Shown here: positions 36,208 to 48,172 of the stretch, in pieces | Position numbering within the stretch: position 1 is the stretch's first letter | Layout: each line of letters starts with the position of its first letter | From: CAZGIF01 sp964526045 | GTDB taxonomy: Bacteria > Patescibacteriota > Gracilibacteria > Absconditabacterales > Absconditicoccaceae | Direction of reading: 5' to 3' | Assembly: GCA_964526045.1 (NCBI GenBank) | Contig: CAZGIF010000004.1 | Span: forward strand, 62,001-126,000 | DNA length: 64,000 bases | Made by a program: the position numbers and the translations under genes | The notes under the pieces: model-generated | What the model was told of the DNA's origin: nothing | Database searches by the model: none | Seen by the model: the letters and a program-made list of their open reading frames with translations, nothing else

Positions 36208-37338
36208 ATGGTTGAAAAATGAAAATTAAGAATTAATATGGGAAAATCTCCTAAACATGAAGAAGAAGGAGAGGAAATAAGCTCTCGTCTAAAAATTAAT
36301 ATGGGTAAATTTCCTAAACATGAAGAAGAAGCTCCTAAACATGAAGAAAAAAGAGAAGAAACAAGCTCTCGTCTAAAAATCAATATGGGGAAACCTATTA
36401 CCCCTTCTGAAATGTTAGAAAAATTTCGATCTGATTTAGAACCATTAAAAGAATACAATGAAAACACTTATTCTTTATATCCTGAAATTTGTGGAAAAGA
36501 AGATGCCCCTGCAATTGCTACTAAAATTAGCATAGAAGATGTAGATATATTTGTTAATTCTGTTGCAGACGGATTAGGAGGTAGTGGATGAAGAATGGTA
36601 ATGATTGATGGCGATACTTTGCTAGATAAAGGAAAAACTGTTACTCATGCATATATAGCTTCAAGAACTGCACATTATGTACTTTCTCAAATTATAAAGA
36701 ATAATCCTAAAGCACTGGTTAATAATAATTTTAAAGAAGTGTTTGAAGAAAAACTAAATCAAGAGTTTCAAAAACTCAAAAAGATCTTTGGAGAGAGAAC
36801 AAAAAAACTTAAAGGGGTGAATTACCCAACTACATTAGCTACTTCAATAATTCAAAGAGATAAAACATCAACAAAAGTGCAGTGTTTATCTATTGGGGAT
36901 TCTCCAATTTTCATTATAACACCTGATTGTGTTTATACATCATTAGAAGAAGAAACTGGTGATGCTACTTTGGGAAACGACATAGTTTGCAGTGACAAAA
37001 AAATAAACTTAAAACATAAAGAATTTTCTTTTGATATAGACGTACCAATAATCGTTGTGAATTGTTCAGATGGTTTTGTGAAGTTTGTAATTCCTGAATC
37101 AGAAGATGTATCAGATATAGAAAAAGCATTTAAAGAAAAAACGTTAAATATAAAAAAAATATTTGAGTTTCTTAAGCTGGTTCTAACAAGTAATATTGAG
37201 GAAGAATATGAAGATTGGAGTAAATGAAAAGAACCAGATGATTCAACTATTTCAGTCTCTGATTTAACTACTAATCCCGAAATTTATAATAAATTACTAG
37301 AAAATCTAAAAGAAAAACAAATTAAACAAATATTTTAA
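36208..37338 (+). CDS. PP2C-family serine/threonine phosphatase-like protein (376 aa)
   Basis: Metal-dependent PP2C-type phosphatase signature in order: VADGLGGSGGR, PTTLATSII, SIGDSPIFI, VNCSDGF and DDSTISV. The Asp residues that bind metal in motifs 2, 8 and 11 are present; the first motif (EYNENTYSLYP) has Asn-Glu-Asn where RxxNED is usual. Residues ~5-62 carry nearly identical tandem repeats starting with (R/K)INMGK(S/F)PKHEEE, also conserved at DNA level. An in-frame TGA 7 codons from the end of the first third is Gly. The gene sits alone between terminator-module copies 2 and 3. Confidence 0.83.
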
Positions 37339-37383
37339 TCGGGTAATTTTCGCCCCCTAAAAAATAAGAGAAACGACATCACA

Positions 37384-37490
37384 TCAAAAACAGAGAAAAA
37401 ATTCTCTGTTTTTTTTTGATGCAATTAGTAAGCTAAAACTCAAGGTTAACAAACCCATACAAGAATCCAGTCAGTCTACTCTTTTTTTAT
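37384..37490 (+). repeat. Terminator module copy 3
   Basis: Same hairpin (37389-37410) and T-run, then GATGCAATTAGTAAGCTAAA and CTCAAGGTTAACAAA, ending TTTTTTTAT. It terminates the PP2C-like gene and lies just before proS. Confidence 0.8.
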
Positions 37491-37507
37491 GTTGTTTTTG
37501 CACTACT

Positions 37508-39151
37508 ATGTTACTTTCCAAACTTTTTGTTCGTACATCCAAAGAATCTATCAAAGACGAACCGTCAGTCAATGCTCAGTATCTCATCAGAGGGTGATTT
37601 ATCCACAAAGTGATGGCATGATGTTACACATATCTGCCATTTGGTCTACGTGTACTCAATAAAATCGAAGCAATCATCCGCAAACATATGCAAAAGGTCG
37701 GAACAGAAATCGTCATGACTGCGCTCTCGCCTATGGAGATACGAAAAAAATCAGATAGACTAGATACTATCGATGTTTTGATGAAGACTTCTGGTGCAAA
37801 TACTATATCAGCAAACAAATCAAGTAACGAATACATTCTCAACCCAACGCATGAAGACTCAGTCACACCGCTTGTCTGACAATGGATCAAATCATACAAA
37901 GATCTTCCAATCTCTGTCTTCCAATTTCAATCCAAATTTCGTAATGAAGCAAGGGCAAAGTCTGGACTTTTGCGTGGACGTGAATTTCGTATGAAAGACA
38001 TGTATAGCTTTCATCGTGACAAAGAAGATCTCATGCAATACTATGACCGTGTCAAACAATCATATATGGACGCATTTCACGAACTCTGACTTGGTGAGGG
38101 GACAATGATCACAGTTGCAAGTGGGTGAGACTTTACTGACGAATTTAGTCACGAATTTCAGACAATTTTACCAATTGGAGAAGATACACTCTTTATCGGT
38201 CAGGACAAATCTTTTGCTTACAACCAAGAAGTCACTCCTTCACAAGCTCCAAATCTTCAAGATCCAAACGAAACTATGAAGCCTTTTGAATCAGTTTTTG
38301 GCGAAAATATCGTAAGCGTGGAACGTTTGGTTGAGTTTTTTGATATTCCAGCATGGAAAACAGTTAAAACAATGCTCTATATCGCGGATGACAAGCCCGT
38401 TGCATGTAGTGTCCGTGGAGACTATGAAATCAACGACCTCAAACTCAAAAAAGTATTGAACTGCAAAACACTAAGAATGATGACAGAAGATGAGATTCTG
38501 ACGCACACGGGCGCACAGATAGGATATGCAGGACCAATCGGACTTCGCAGTCAGATAGAATTTTTTGCCGATGATAGTATCGCAAACTTGATCAATTTTG
38601 AGTGTGGAGTCAATCAGACCAACTACCATGCAATCAATGCAAACCGAGACAGAGAACTTCCTCGTCCAGCAGAGTTTCATGATTTCAAACTTGCAAAAAA
38701 GTGAGACATTGAGCCTAGTAGTTGAATCGTCTATGATGTCCAACCATGATGTGAAATTGGTAACATTTTCCCACTCGAGACGAGGTTTAGTGATATTTTT
38801 GGTGTATCGTATATGGATGAAACCAATCAGAGACAACAAGTAATGATGTGATGTTACGGAATTGGTCCTTCGAGGATTATGGGAGTAATCGTCGAGAAAT
38901 ATCATGACGACAAATGAATTATCCGACCTACAAATATCGCTCCGTTTGACGCAATGATTGTCCCAGCAACACCAGACGCATTTGAAGAAGCCAAAAAAGA
39001 ATATCTGACACGTTTGGACGCATGAGAAGATGTATGTTTTGATGATCGTGATCTACGTTTTGGAGAAAAGATGGGTGATTGGGAATTGTGGGGAATACCT
39101 GAAGTCGTGATTTATGGGAAAAAAGGGAGAGAGGTGAAAATGAGGGGGTAA
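37508..39151 (+). CDS. proS: Prolyl-tRNA synthetase (547 aa)
   Basis: Class II aminoacyl-tRNA synthetase charging tRNA-Pro. Motif 1 region [18 protein letters not shown], motif 2 [20 protein letters not shown] and motif 3 [12 protein letters not shown] are all present. The YbaK-type editing insertion (~250-385, [25 protein letters not shown]-like) is present, so it is the bacterial-type enzyme. The length is close to the E. coli form (572). It follows terminator-module copy 3 and is probably transcribed from its own promoter. Confidence 0.96.
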
Positions 39152-39199
39152 GGTTTGAATGTAGGGACGCAATTTTTTATTACTTACAAAGTAATATTT

Positions 39200-40174
39200 A
39201 TGAACTTATTTTTAGATACTAATATTTACCTTAATTTTTATCACTATAGCGATGATGAAATTGACGAACTAAAAAAAATCTTAGTTTTAATTGAGGCATG
39301 AAAGTTAAAGTTATTTGTAACTGATCAGTTGATTAATGAGTTTAATAGAAATAGAGAAGCAAAAATTCAAGATGCACTCAAAATATTTTTAGAATGAAAA
39401 TTTAAGAATTTTCCAAACTTGATAAAAGGAGAAGTCGATTATGATAATTTAGTTAGGGCAAAAAAAGATTATGATAAATATAAAAAAAATATTCAAAAAA
39501 ATATAAAAAGTAGAATACTTGAATATTCGCTTGATGCGGATAAGATCATTAGTGAATTATTTGATATATCTAAAAAATACACAATGAATGAAGATATATT
39601 AATGAAAGCAAAAAATAGATACGATGTATGAAACCCACCAGGTAAGGGTAATTCATATTGAGATGCTATAAGTCGAGAGTTATTGTTGTCAAAATTTCCT
39701 GAATGAGAAGAGTTAATATTTGTTTCAAATGATAAAGATTACAGATCTATTATAGATAACAACAAAATCAACCCATTCTTAGTACAGGAACGAGGAAAGC
39801 AGAAAGAAACCGATTTGATCTTCTATCCATCATTATGATGATTCTTCAAAGACAAATTTCCCAATATTAAATTATCAACTGATTTACAAAGAGAAACGAG
39901 AATTGATAGTTTTATTAATAGTTTATCATTTTCTTCAACAAGAAGAAACCTACATAAATTAAAAGTTATTTTTCCAATTCAAGAGGGAGAATATATTAAA
40001 ATCATTGATGGTATGTTAGACAATAATCAAATTTATCGAGTAGGACAAGATGAAGACATTAAACTACTATTTCATCAAATTATTGATCAGTTCTTTGACA
40101 CACTTGAGTATAGCAAGCAAATTGAAGTAATAAAAAAGTTTTGATATAGTTGAGAGGCTTGACTCCCATTTTAA
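39200..40174 (+). CDS. PIN-domain protein, putative ribonuclease (324 aa)
   Basis: The N-terminal FLDTNIYLNFY with the first PIN acidic residue, NEF (~48) and, later, YGDAISRELLL and FVSNDKDYRSI give the pattern of PIN-like nucleases (four acidic residues). The central ~100 residues between them are helical. The C-terminal ~120 residues are unrecognised. Fold membership is fairly clear; the target RNA is unknown. No antitoxin-like partner lies immediately next to it, so a classical VapBC pair is not supported. It is 48 bases downstream of proS. Confidence 0.75.
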
Positions 40175-40334
40175 ATATTCAATAATTGCCGCACTCTATA
40201 AAGTGAGCTTGATAAAAGTATAAAATGATTATTAAAAGTAAATTTAGGTCTAAATTAGCAAATAATGCTACTTCTAAACGAATTTTTCCAGGAAATATAG
40301 AAATAACATAATGCCAGAAAAATTAATACAAAAA

Positions 40335-40362
40335 AACAGAGAAATATTTCTCTGTTTTTTTT
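40335..40362 (+). terminator. Terminator with the same stem as the repeated module
   Basis: AACAGAGAA/TTCTCTGTT around ATAT, followed by eight T. It ends the proS/PIN unit; the A-run ahead could let it act also for the minus-strand gene ending at 40374. Confidence 0.8.
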
Positions 40363-40373
40363 GATTTAGAAAT

Positions 40374-40847
40374 TTATTTTTCAAATATTATCTTTAACTT
40401 TTCAACTAAAGTTGCATGCGTATTTTGATCTTGTGCATCTTTCCAGATTTTTGCAAAATCACTGTGGTTCATGCTTGATAAATGTTGAAAGAATTTTTCT
40501 TGTATTTTTTTTGCAATTTCTCATAAAGTTTGATCTGGCATTTTACTCATATCTCTAGACATAAATGCTTGAATTAGCAAGATATGATCTTCACCTGGAT
40601 TTAGGAGAACTTGATGCATAGCAACTTTTCAATCTTCTGTATTAAGTCAATAAATTTTTTCGAAAAGAGTAATAAATGATTCCATATAAAAATTAATTTT
40701 TTTAGCAGTATGTAGTAAATCAGGAATATCTTTTTCAAACTGTGCAAATTGTTTCATTATATCTGATTCAAAAGAATCACCTAATTTTTGTTTTTTTGAA
40801 CTAAAATCTTCTGAGTTATTTCTTCAATCTCAATTTTCAATAGACAT
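40374..40847 (-). CDS. Small soluble protein, function unknown (157 aa)
   Basis: Starts MSIENGDG and ends IIFEK before TAA. The sequence is helical and rich in Lys, Glu and Gln, with HQVLLNPGEDHILLIQAFM in the centre. No signal peptide or membrane segment. It is convergent with the PIN gene, sharing the terminator at 40335. No family recognised. Confidence 0.65.
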
Positions 40848-41076
40848 AGTATTTATTAACTTTTAAAAAAATAATATTATACTTTAGTCAATAAGTTACA
40901 ATAGAATTTAGTAAAAATATTTTACGCACAATTTCAAATAAAAACCAGAACATTTTGTCATACGTGAAGATCTATAAAGAACTCCAACAGGGTCAGATTA
41001 TTCTTGGTCTTTTTTTACTATTGACTTCTAAATTAAAAATCTTTAAATATATAATATTTTTATATTTGAGTATATT

Positions 41077-41538
41077 ATGAAAGAAAAACAAGATTATTGA
41101 AAAAAAGTAGATGCTTTGAGCCCTTATTTAGTAGCACTTTTGGGAATATTAGCATCAGCATATTTGATTATCAGCAAAACAGATATCATAAATATTATGA
41201 CAGAAAAACCAAAAATGGAAGAAGCAGTAACAAAACCCGAAATCAAAAAAATAGATTCAATATGAAATTATAATATAAATTTCTTGGATTCTTGATTAAG
41301 TAAAAGCGAAAAAGAACAATATCGACAAAAAATACTACAAGTTTATTGAGATGAATTATGAAATAGTGATAGTATTTTTATACAACTTTGATCAAGTACG
41401 ATAACATGAACATCAGAAAGTGAGGAGACATGAGCCACAAGTTCATTTAGCAAAGCAACATGAATCGAAAAGCACAAGATGTGAAAGAATACTTTCATTT
41501 TGATACCTCCAATACAAAAACCTGAAATAGAAAAATAA
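41077..41538 (+). CDS. Single-span membrane protein, function unknown (153 aa)
   Basis: Starts MKEKQDYGKKV. Residues ~15-33 (LSPYLVALLGILASAYLII) form one membrane segment; the remainder is hydrophilic, Ser/Thr- and Lys-rich and probably outside the cytoplasm, ending in PPIQKPEIEK. It is convergent with the calpain-like gene, with 19 bases between the stops. No family recognised. Confidence 0.65.
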
Positions 41539-41557
41539 GAAGCATAGGAAAATATAA

Positions 41558-44071
41558 CTATCAGATTCTTGCATCAAACATTTTTTCGAAGGAGAACTTC
41601 ATAAACTCAAAAGTATAAAATGTATGCATAAGCTCCAAAATCTCAAAATCTAAGATTTGACCTTTATTATTATGAGGATCTACAATCTTTTGAGGAGAAA
41701 TTCATCAATATGCATGATCATCTTGGAGATTATTATCTAACCATTCATTTTTCAGTCAAGAAACAACAAACGAAGTATTTCAGTGCTTCATACTTTTTAG
41801 ATAGGAATAAATCTCTGAAATTTCTTCCCAAGATGATGGAGCATATAGCGTCTTCGTCTTACCAATCTTTCCAAACATTTCCAAAAAAGCCTCATAAGAG
41901 TGTCCTCAATCATTCCAAATTGGTGATCTATAATAGGTCGTATTTATACTTCTGATGTCATCTATAAAATCTGCAAAACTTCTATCTTTAGAATTAAAAC
42001 TAATAAGCAAAGAAGCGGATGAAAATATGGACATTCAAAAAAGCAATAAAAACGGAATTACTTTATAATAAAGAGTATCCATAGGAGTGTATCATTCTAC
42101 ATCTGTATTCATAACCCATCAAAAATGTACCAGAAAAAGAAGAGAAAAACCAAGTTTTTTCAAAATTGGTCATACCGCATCTTTTATTTTAGAGATTCAG
42201 TGTGATTTCAAAAAAGCAATCTCTCGTATTTTTAATAATTCAGGAGCACTTACTCATACTCGGTTTTGTCTTTCTTCAGGATATACTGATATTCGTTTAT
42301 TTCAAATATAGACAAAATATGTAGAGTTTTGTTCTGTTAAGATCGATTCTCAAGGTTTCTTTCAAATGTTACCTAGTAAGACTTCTTTTGAGAAATTCAA
42401 AGGAAGAAGAGAACACATCAATCAAACTCGATAGCAGTCAGGATAATTTCATTGTTTAATATTATTGATTGATTCTCTATTATGCTGAGTTCGGTCTGCT
42501 TTTTTTCGAGAGAGCCCCTTTGTCAAAAAATCTCATTCAGATTCATTGAGAGGAGAAAGTCATGCTCAACGAAATTTTTCATAATGTATACTGTTTGGAT
42601 CTTTTAAATCCGTCCGAAACTTAAACTTTTTTTCTAAAAAGTCTCTTTTTTCACGAAAAGAAAGTTGAGACTCTTGGTTTTTGATTGTAGCTTCTTGATC
42701 CAAAACAGAAATGATATGAGATTTGGCTTCTTCCCGGTTTTTACATCAAGAAATAACAGTATCTTTATCTTGAACAAGTGAAAGGTAGAAAGTAGATAAT
42801 TCAAAATGCTTCTCATCAAATGAATCATTCTCTATGTTTCTTTTCAAAATAAAATTACATACATTGGAGTGTAAAGGATTACTTTCGCTTTGTAATGCAT
42901 CTAACCTATAAATTAACGCTTCACAGGTTACTCAGGACGATGGGATATATATATGATTCATTTTAGGATTATCTAATACATACTTCTTAAATCAATCCAA
43001 ATTATCAACAACACCCTCCAAAAAGACAGCTGTTTTTTGATACAAATCAAGATCTCTATATTTTTGTCCATCAGTATTCACACTTGCAAACAAAACATCA
43101 AAAATTCAGTTATCCATTTCTTCAAGAGAGGTGGCTTCAAAAAGATACAAAAAATTATTCTGACGAGAATCTATGTTGGTCACTTTTGATTCAGTCTTTT
43201 CTATTGATTGAGTCTGAGATGCCTTTAGTTTTTTAGACTTCTTTTTTTCTTTTACTTCCTCTTTTGTTTCTTTACACAAAAAAATAAGCATATCAACCAT
43301 ATGCATAAAATGACGTCAATCATATCAAGGTGCATTTTTACGATTTTTCAAAAACAAATCGATAGTAAACTCTCATTCATAAACAGACAAAACATGTCTA
43401 AGTGCAATGAGTATCTTTTGAAAAGACAAAGAAGCTTTGCCATTAACAAAGAAGCTTGCACCCTTCATATGCTTTTTTAGAATAGAAATATTCTTTTTAT
43501 AGTGAGGTCTTCAGTCTTTCAATAAGTATGTTAATATATCGTACTTTGGAGCATTCTTTATATTATGTGAAAAGTGCAATTTTGGTTGTAGTTGCAATCA
43601 ACAAAATATACTATACGAATCAGAGTTCTGTATAGAATTAGATAATTTTTGTTGAGATAAATACGCTAGTAAGTTTTTCTGAGAAACAGCATCATATTGC
43701 AAAAGATCATACAATAATTTAGAAAACAAAATACAATTTGATTCAGTATGCTCGAGCGTAGTAAACTTATCCTCAAATACAGAAACATACTCTTCTGGCA
43801 AGTCAGAAATCTGTCATTGTATAATATCACGGATAGGTAGATTCTCTTTATGTAATTTGTTTTTGATAAAACGAACAAAATCAGCGGTACACTTACTACC
43901 TAGAAATTCATGAAGCAAAAATGATGTCGTACTAAAATCAGTCAGAGAAACTATTTTGTTTTTTGTAGTATGCAACAACGTCTTTCGTGATTTTTGTTTT
44001 GAAGATCATACATTATAGTTTTCAGCACTTAATACATTTTTATCAAAACCATCAGGATTACTTTTACTCAT
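41558..44071 (-). CDS. Large protein with calpain-like cysteine protease signature (837 aa)
   Basis: The frame runs from ATG (MSKSNPDG) to TAG 41558-41560. Residues ~538-555 read IKQGNYPDCYRVGLMCSLL, matching the calpain signature QGxxxDC with Cys546 as nucleophile. Near the end DDHAYGGISPQKIVDPHNN supplies His786 and an Asn (801/802), the other members of a calpain Cys-His-Asn triad. A hydrophobic stretch (~685-710) lies between. The first ~530 residues are unrecognised. Calpain family membership is inferred from these signatures and their order. The gene lacks a signal peptide. Bacterial calpain-like proteins are uncommon, and the substrate is unknown. Confidence 0.7.
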
Positions 44072-44189
44072 TATTAAAGGAAAACTAAATATCTTTAGTG
44101 TATTATATATACATTTGGTTTTTTTACAAAAAACAAGAAAATCAAAAAAAAATATAATTCTATGAAACTTTCTTTTTAGCGTAGAAAAA

Positions 44190-44222
44190 AGCAACATCAC
44201 ACAAGGTGATGTTACTATTTTT
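44190..44222 (-). terminator. Bidirectional-looking terminator behind rlmH unit
   Basis: Stem AACATCAC/GTGATGTT with loop ACAAG, flanked by an A-run on the left and a T-run on the right of the plus strand. It lies downstream of rlmH and the small ORF on the minus strand. Confidence 0.65.
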
Positions 44223-44337
44223 TCGACATAAATGTCGAACGCGTCTCAAGCGTATATCTATTTACATAGACACGTATTGTATATGATTCTGATGAAGAGA
44301 TGCAAGGAGTAATAAAAGATTTACGCTTTATTGACAC
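44215..44337 (-). CDS. Possible small protein downstream of rlmH (40 aa)
   Basis: GTG 44337 is preceded by AGAGGAG at about 8-base spacing and opens 40 codons that end at TAG 44215-44217, just at the terminator stem. The peptide begins VSIKRKSFITPC, is basic and contains one Cys. The start lies 15 bases after the rlmH stop. Support is the ribosome site, tight spacing and exact fit before the terminator; there is no homology. Confidence 0.45.
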   Translation of the reverse strand: MSIKRKSFITPCISSSESYTIRVYVNRYTLETRSTFMSKK

Positions 44338-44352
44338 ACCCCAACTCCTCTT

Positions 44353-44805
44353 CTAATAATGATACTTTTTGCCTTGTTGGATTGTTGTTGCTCTATAAAT
44401 CTGTTCAAAAAGTACAAGTTTTGCTAGTCAATGGGGCATAGTTGCTGCTCCAAAGGAAAATGTCTTGTCTATGTGTGTCGATAGCAGTGAGCTATCAATA
44501 CCATATGGTCCCCCAATCACAAAAACAGTATGGTCGTGTGCTTGTCAAAACACAAGATCAACAAATCATTCAGAATCAAGCTGTTTTCATTCTTTGATAA
44601 GTAGGACTTTGAGTCGGTCAGTATATTTTTTGGAGAGAATATCTACGATTTGAGCTGTTTCTTCTTGGATGCTTATGTGAGCTTGCGAGTGTTTTGCAGG
44701 GCGAATATCAACACATTGTACAAATTTTCATAATCTTTTTTGGTATTCTTGTATTGCTTGTGCAAAGTGTTTATCTGAATCACTAACCGCAAGTATCTGA
44801 ATCAT
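44353..44805 (-). CDS. rlmH: 23S rRNA pseudouridine-1915 N3-methyltransferase RlmH (150 aa)
   Basis: SPOUT-class methyltransferase that modifies 23S rRNA helix 69 in the assembled ribosome. The knot motif FVIGGPYGID and the C-terminal LVLFEQIYRA with KKYHY ending are characteristic; the length matches the ~155-residue family. It begins MIQILAVSDSDKHF. A plausible small ORF follows, then a terminator. Confidence 0.95.
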
Positions 44806-44958
44806 ACACAAAAAAATCGAATTAAATACAACAGTGTATATATATCATTTGAAGAAAAGCAAGGACACAAAAAATTTTGACGTTGTAAAATACCATTGCA
44901 AAACCTATACTAAATAGCTACTACTCAATTATTAGACTGATTTATATTTGTATTTTCC

Positions 44959-47367
44959 ATGGCAACTTCACCCAAAACGGTATGAACGCATCTTGTTATT
45001 GTAGAGTCTCCTGCCAAATCAAAAACTATAACAAAATATCTCTGACCTGGATATACAGTCATGGCATCGTATGGTCATGTCTCTGATTTGCCTTCCAAAA
45101 ATATTGGTATCGATATAGACAAAAAATTTGAACCGACATATGAAATTTCTCAAGACAAGAAAAAAGTGATAGCAGATCTCAAAAAAACTGCAAAGTCTGT
45201 AGATAAAGTCCGAATCGCAACTGATGAGGACCGTGAAGGAGAAGCTATTGGTTGGCATGTATGTAATGCACTTTGACTCGACGTTGCAACAACAGCAAGA
45301 ATAGTTTTCCACGAAATTACAAAACCAGCAATCACACATGCAATCCAAAACCCAAGACTCATCAACAAAGATTTGGTAGACGCTCAGCAAGCAAGAAGAA
45401 TATTAGACAGACTTGTATGATACGAAATGTCTCCTGTACTTTGGAAAAAAGTTAAAACCTGACTAAGTGCATGAAGAGTGCAATCCGTGGCTGTTAGAGT
45501 TTTGGTTGATAGAGAAAGAGAGATTATTGAGTTTGCTCATGATAGTTTTTACAAATCAGTTGCTACATTTTTGTTGGACAATAAAGTCGAACTTGAAGCA
45601 AAATACAAAAAAGATTTTAAGAAAGAATCAGATATACAATCATTTCTTGAAAGATGTCAGGCATCATCTTTTGTTATTGATTCTATAGAGACAAAACCTG
45701 GTAAAAAGTCCTCCTCTGCTCCGTTTACAACATCGACATTGCAACAAGAAGCAAGTAGAAAAATATGACTAGGAGTAGGAAGAACCATGCAACTTGCACA
45801 AAAACTATATGAAGCTGGACATATAACCTACATGAGAACAGACTCAGTCAATATCTCCGAAACAGCTATCCAATGAGCAAAAGAACAAGTTTTGGCTCAG
45901 TATGGACAAGAATATAGCAAACCTACTACATATAGTGGAAAATCAAAATGAGCTCAAGAAGCACATGAATGTATCAGACCAACAAATTTTTGAGTCTTGG
46001 ATGCGTGAGCAGATGCACAACAAAAAAGACTATATCAATTGATTTGGAAAAGAACAGTTGCATCACAAATGGCAGACGCATTGTTAGAAAAAACCAAGGT
46101 TACAATTACCTGATCTCAGCTAAAAGATGTATTTTTGGCAGAATGAGAAGTTATAAAATTTGATTGATTTTTGAGAGTTTATACAGAAGGAAATGACAAT
46201 GAAGATGAAGAAACATCTGGACTTTTGCCACCAATGAAGCAGTGAGAAACACTTGATTATAAGACAATCATCAGTACAGAAACTTTCAAAAAGCATCCGC
46301 CGAGATATACTGAAGCAAGTTTGGTCAAAAAACTAGAAGAAATGTGAATATGACGTCCTTCTACGTATGCTCCAACAATTTCTACTATCCAAAAAAGATG
46401 ATATGTTGTCAAAGAATCAAGAGACGGAGATAGTGCTGACATCCAACAATTTGTATTGGACAAAAACCATGGCATACAAACCCTCACACTACAAAAAATC
46501 GTCTGAGCAGAAAAAAACAAGTTATTTCCTACAGATATTGGTATCGTCGTGACAGACTTTTTGGTAGAAAATTTTACTGATATTCTAGATTTTAATTTTA
46601 CTGCATCTGTAGAAGAACAATTTGATACAATTGCAGATGGAGAGCTTTCTTGGCAAAAAATGTTACAGGATTTTTATGGACCATTTCATGCAGAAATAGA
46701 AAAAACTATCGGCGAAGCCGAAAGAGCATCTGGAGAAAGACAACTATGAACCGATCCAAAAACATGAAAACCTGTCATCGCAAGAATTTGAAGATACGGA
46801 CCAATCGTTCAAATATGAGACGCTGAAGACGAGAACAAAACATTCGCATCTATAACGAGCCCATTATCATTGCAAACAATAACACTCGAACAAGCCTTGC
46901 CGCTCTTTCAGTTGCCAAGAGATTTGTGAAATTGGCAAGAAAAACCACTTGTCGTCTCAATAGGAAGATTTGGTCCATACGTCAAGCGATGATCGATATT
47001 TGCTAGCATCAAAAAAGACAGCTGACTTGATCCATACACAGTCACATATGATGAAGCACTTGTTGTCATGCAAGAAAAAATTGAATCTGACAAAAACAAG
47101 TATATCAATACATTTGATCACGAATGAAATACCATTGAAGTTCTCAACTGAAGACGATGACCTTACATCAAATACAACAAAAAAAACTTCAAAATACCAA
47201 AAGACAAAGAAGCGAGTACGTTAACAAAACAACAATGCATAGACCTTATATGAGATGCAATCAATATCCCAACCAAAAAAGCTACTACAACAACCAAAAA
47301 GAAAACAACAAAAAAAGCGACAGCTAAGAAGAAAGTAGCAAAAAAAGCGATGACGAAAAAAGCTTAA
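44959..47367 (+). CDS. topA: DNA topoisomerase I (802 aa)
   Basis: Type IA topoisomerase that relaxes negative supercoils. Toprim domain at the start ([27 protein letters not shown]), catalytic Tyr291 in [11 protein letters not shown], and [11 protein letters not shown] in the cleavage domain. The zinc ribbons of the E. coli enzyme are absent; two topoisomerase C-terminal repeats ([26 protein letters not shown]) and a third like NGRRGPYIKYN follow, then a Lys/Ala/Thr-rich histone-like tail. This is the common form outside Proteobacteria. Confidence 0.97.
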
Positions 47368-47410
47368 AAAAATAAAATTAGTCAAATTATTTGTCTAAAA
47401 TAAAAGTAGT

Positions 47411-48112
47411 ATGAAAAAATTATTCATAAATGAAAAAGATATTATTGCAGCAATAAAAAATGAAGAAAAAATAAAAAACAGGTGGGATATAAAAATATTA
47501 TTAGAAAAAAAATGTTGAGATTGAAGATTCATAATTCAAAAACTAATAGATGGTTTAGGATTTTTGAGGTACGATTTTATGCGGGTTAATTCTGATCGAA
47601 CTAGTCAATCTGAAGAAGAACCAGATGGAGTATTAGTATTTCTTGATGAGGGGAATATGCCATTTGCTACGGATGATGAGTACAAACAAAAACGAAACTC
47701 ATACAAAAAGTATATGATTAAAGATAATTTTCATAGATTAAATATAGATCATCGTTTAGTAAATAAAACATCGTATCTCAGATGAACAGAGATTTTGCAA
47801 ATAGCTGAAAATTTTTTCTGTTGTTATAATAAAGTACAAGATAAGAGGTTTGATAAAATTACAGTCAATCACGTATGACAAAAACAAGTTATTCACTGGT
47901 TACTCAAAAACTGATTCGATTTTTTAGAAAATGATGAGCGCGATTTATTTGAAAAAATTATCAAAAATCCTGAAAAACGAGCTGAACAAGACTATACAAC
48001 AAGTTATGGTGATAGTATTAAAAACATGATAATTAATATGCAAAATTGAGAAGATAAAAAAACAATATCAGAAAATGATTTAGTTATTTTTCAATTGCAA
48101 AAAGATCTCTAG
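47411..48112 (+). CDS. Protein of unknown function (233 aa)
   Basis: Open frame from ATG (MKKLFINEKD) to TAG 48110-48112. Soluble, Lys/Asp/Asn-rich, with several Cys in FFCCYNK and KKCGDGR. No known motif is seen. It follows topA by 43 bases and ends just before a terminator hairpin. Confidence 0.7.
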
Positions 48113-48125
48113 AAAATTTTACAAA

Positions 48126-48157
48126 CAAAAAAGCTGCTTACTAGAAACAGCTTTTTG
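48126..48157 (+). terminator. Terminator between convergent genes
   Basis: AAAAAGCTG and CAGCTTTTT are inverted repeats around about 11 bases, with an A-run and T-run on either side, so it can act in both directions between the 233-residue gene and the SIMPL gene. Confidence 0.65.
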
Positions 48158-48172
48158 AAATATAAAGAACAT

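Noticed and set aside
40225..40311. 28-codon ORF (MIIKSKFRSKLANN...) between the PIN gene and its terminator
   Set aside because: Has a start and TAA but no clear ribosome site, no recognisable motif, and chance ORFs of this size are common; not listed as a gene.
39200..40847. PIN protein and the small minus-strand gene as a VapBC toxin-antitoxin pair
   Set aside because: Genes are convergent, not an operon, the PIN protein is far longer than VapC, and the small protein has no DNA-binding motif.
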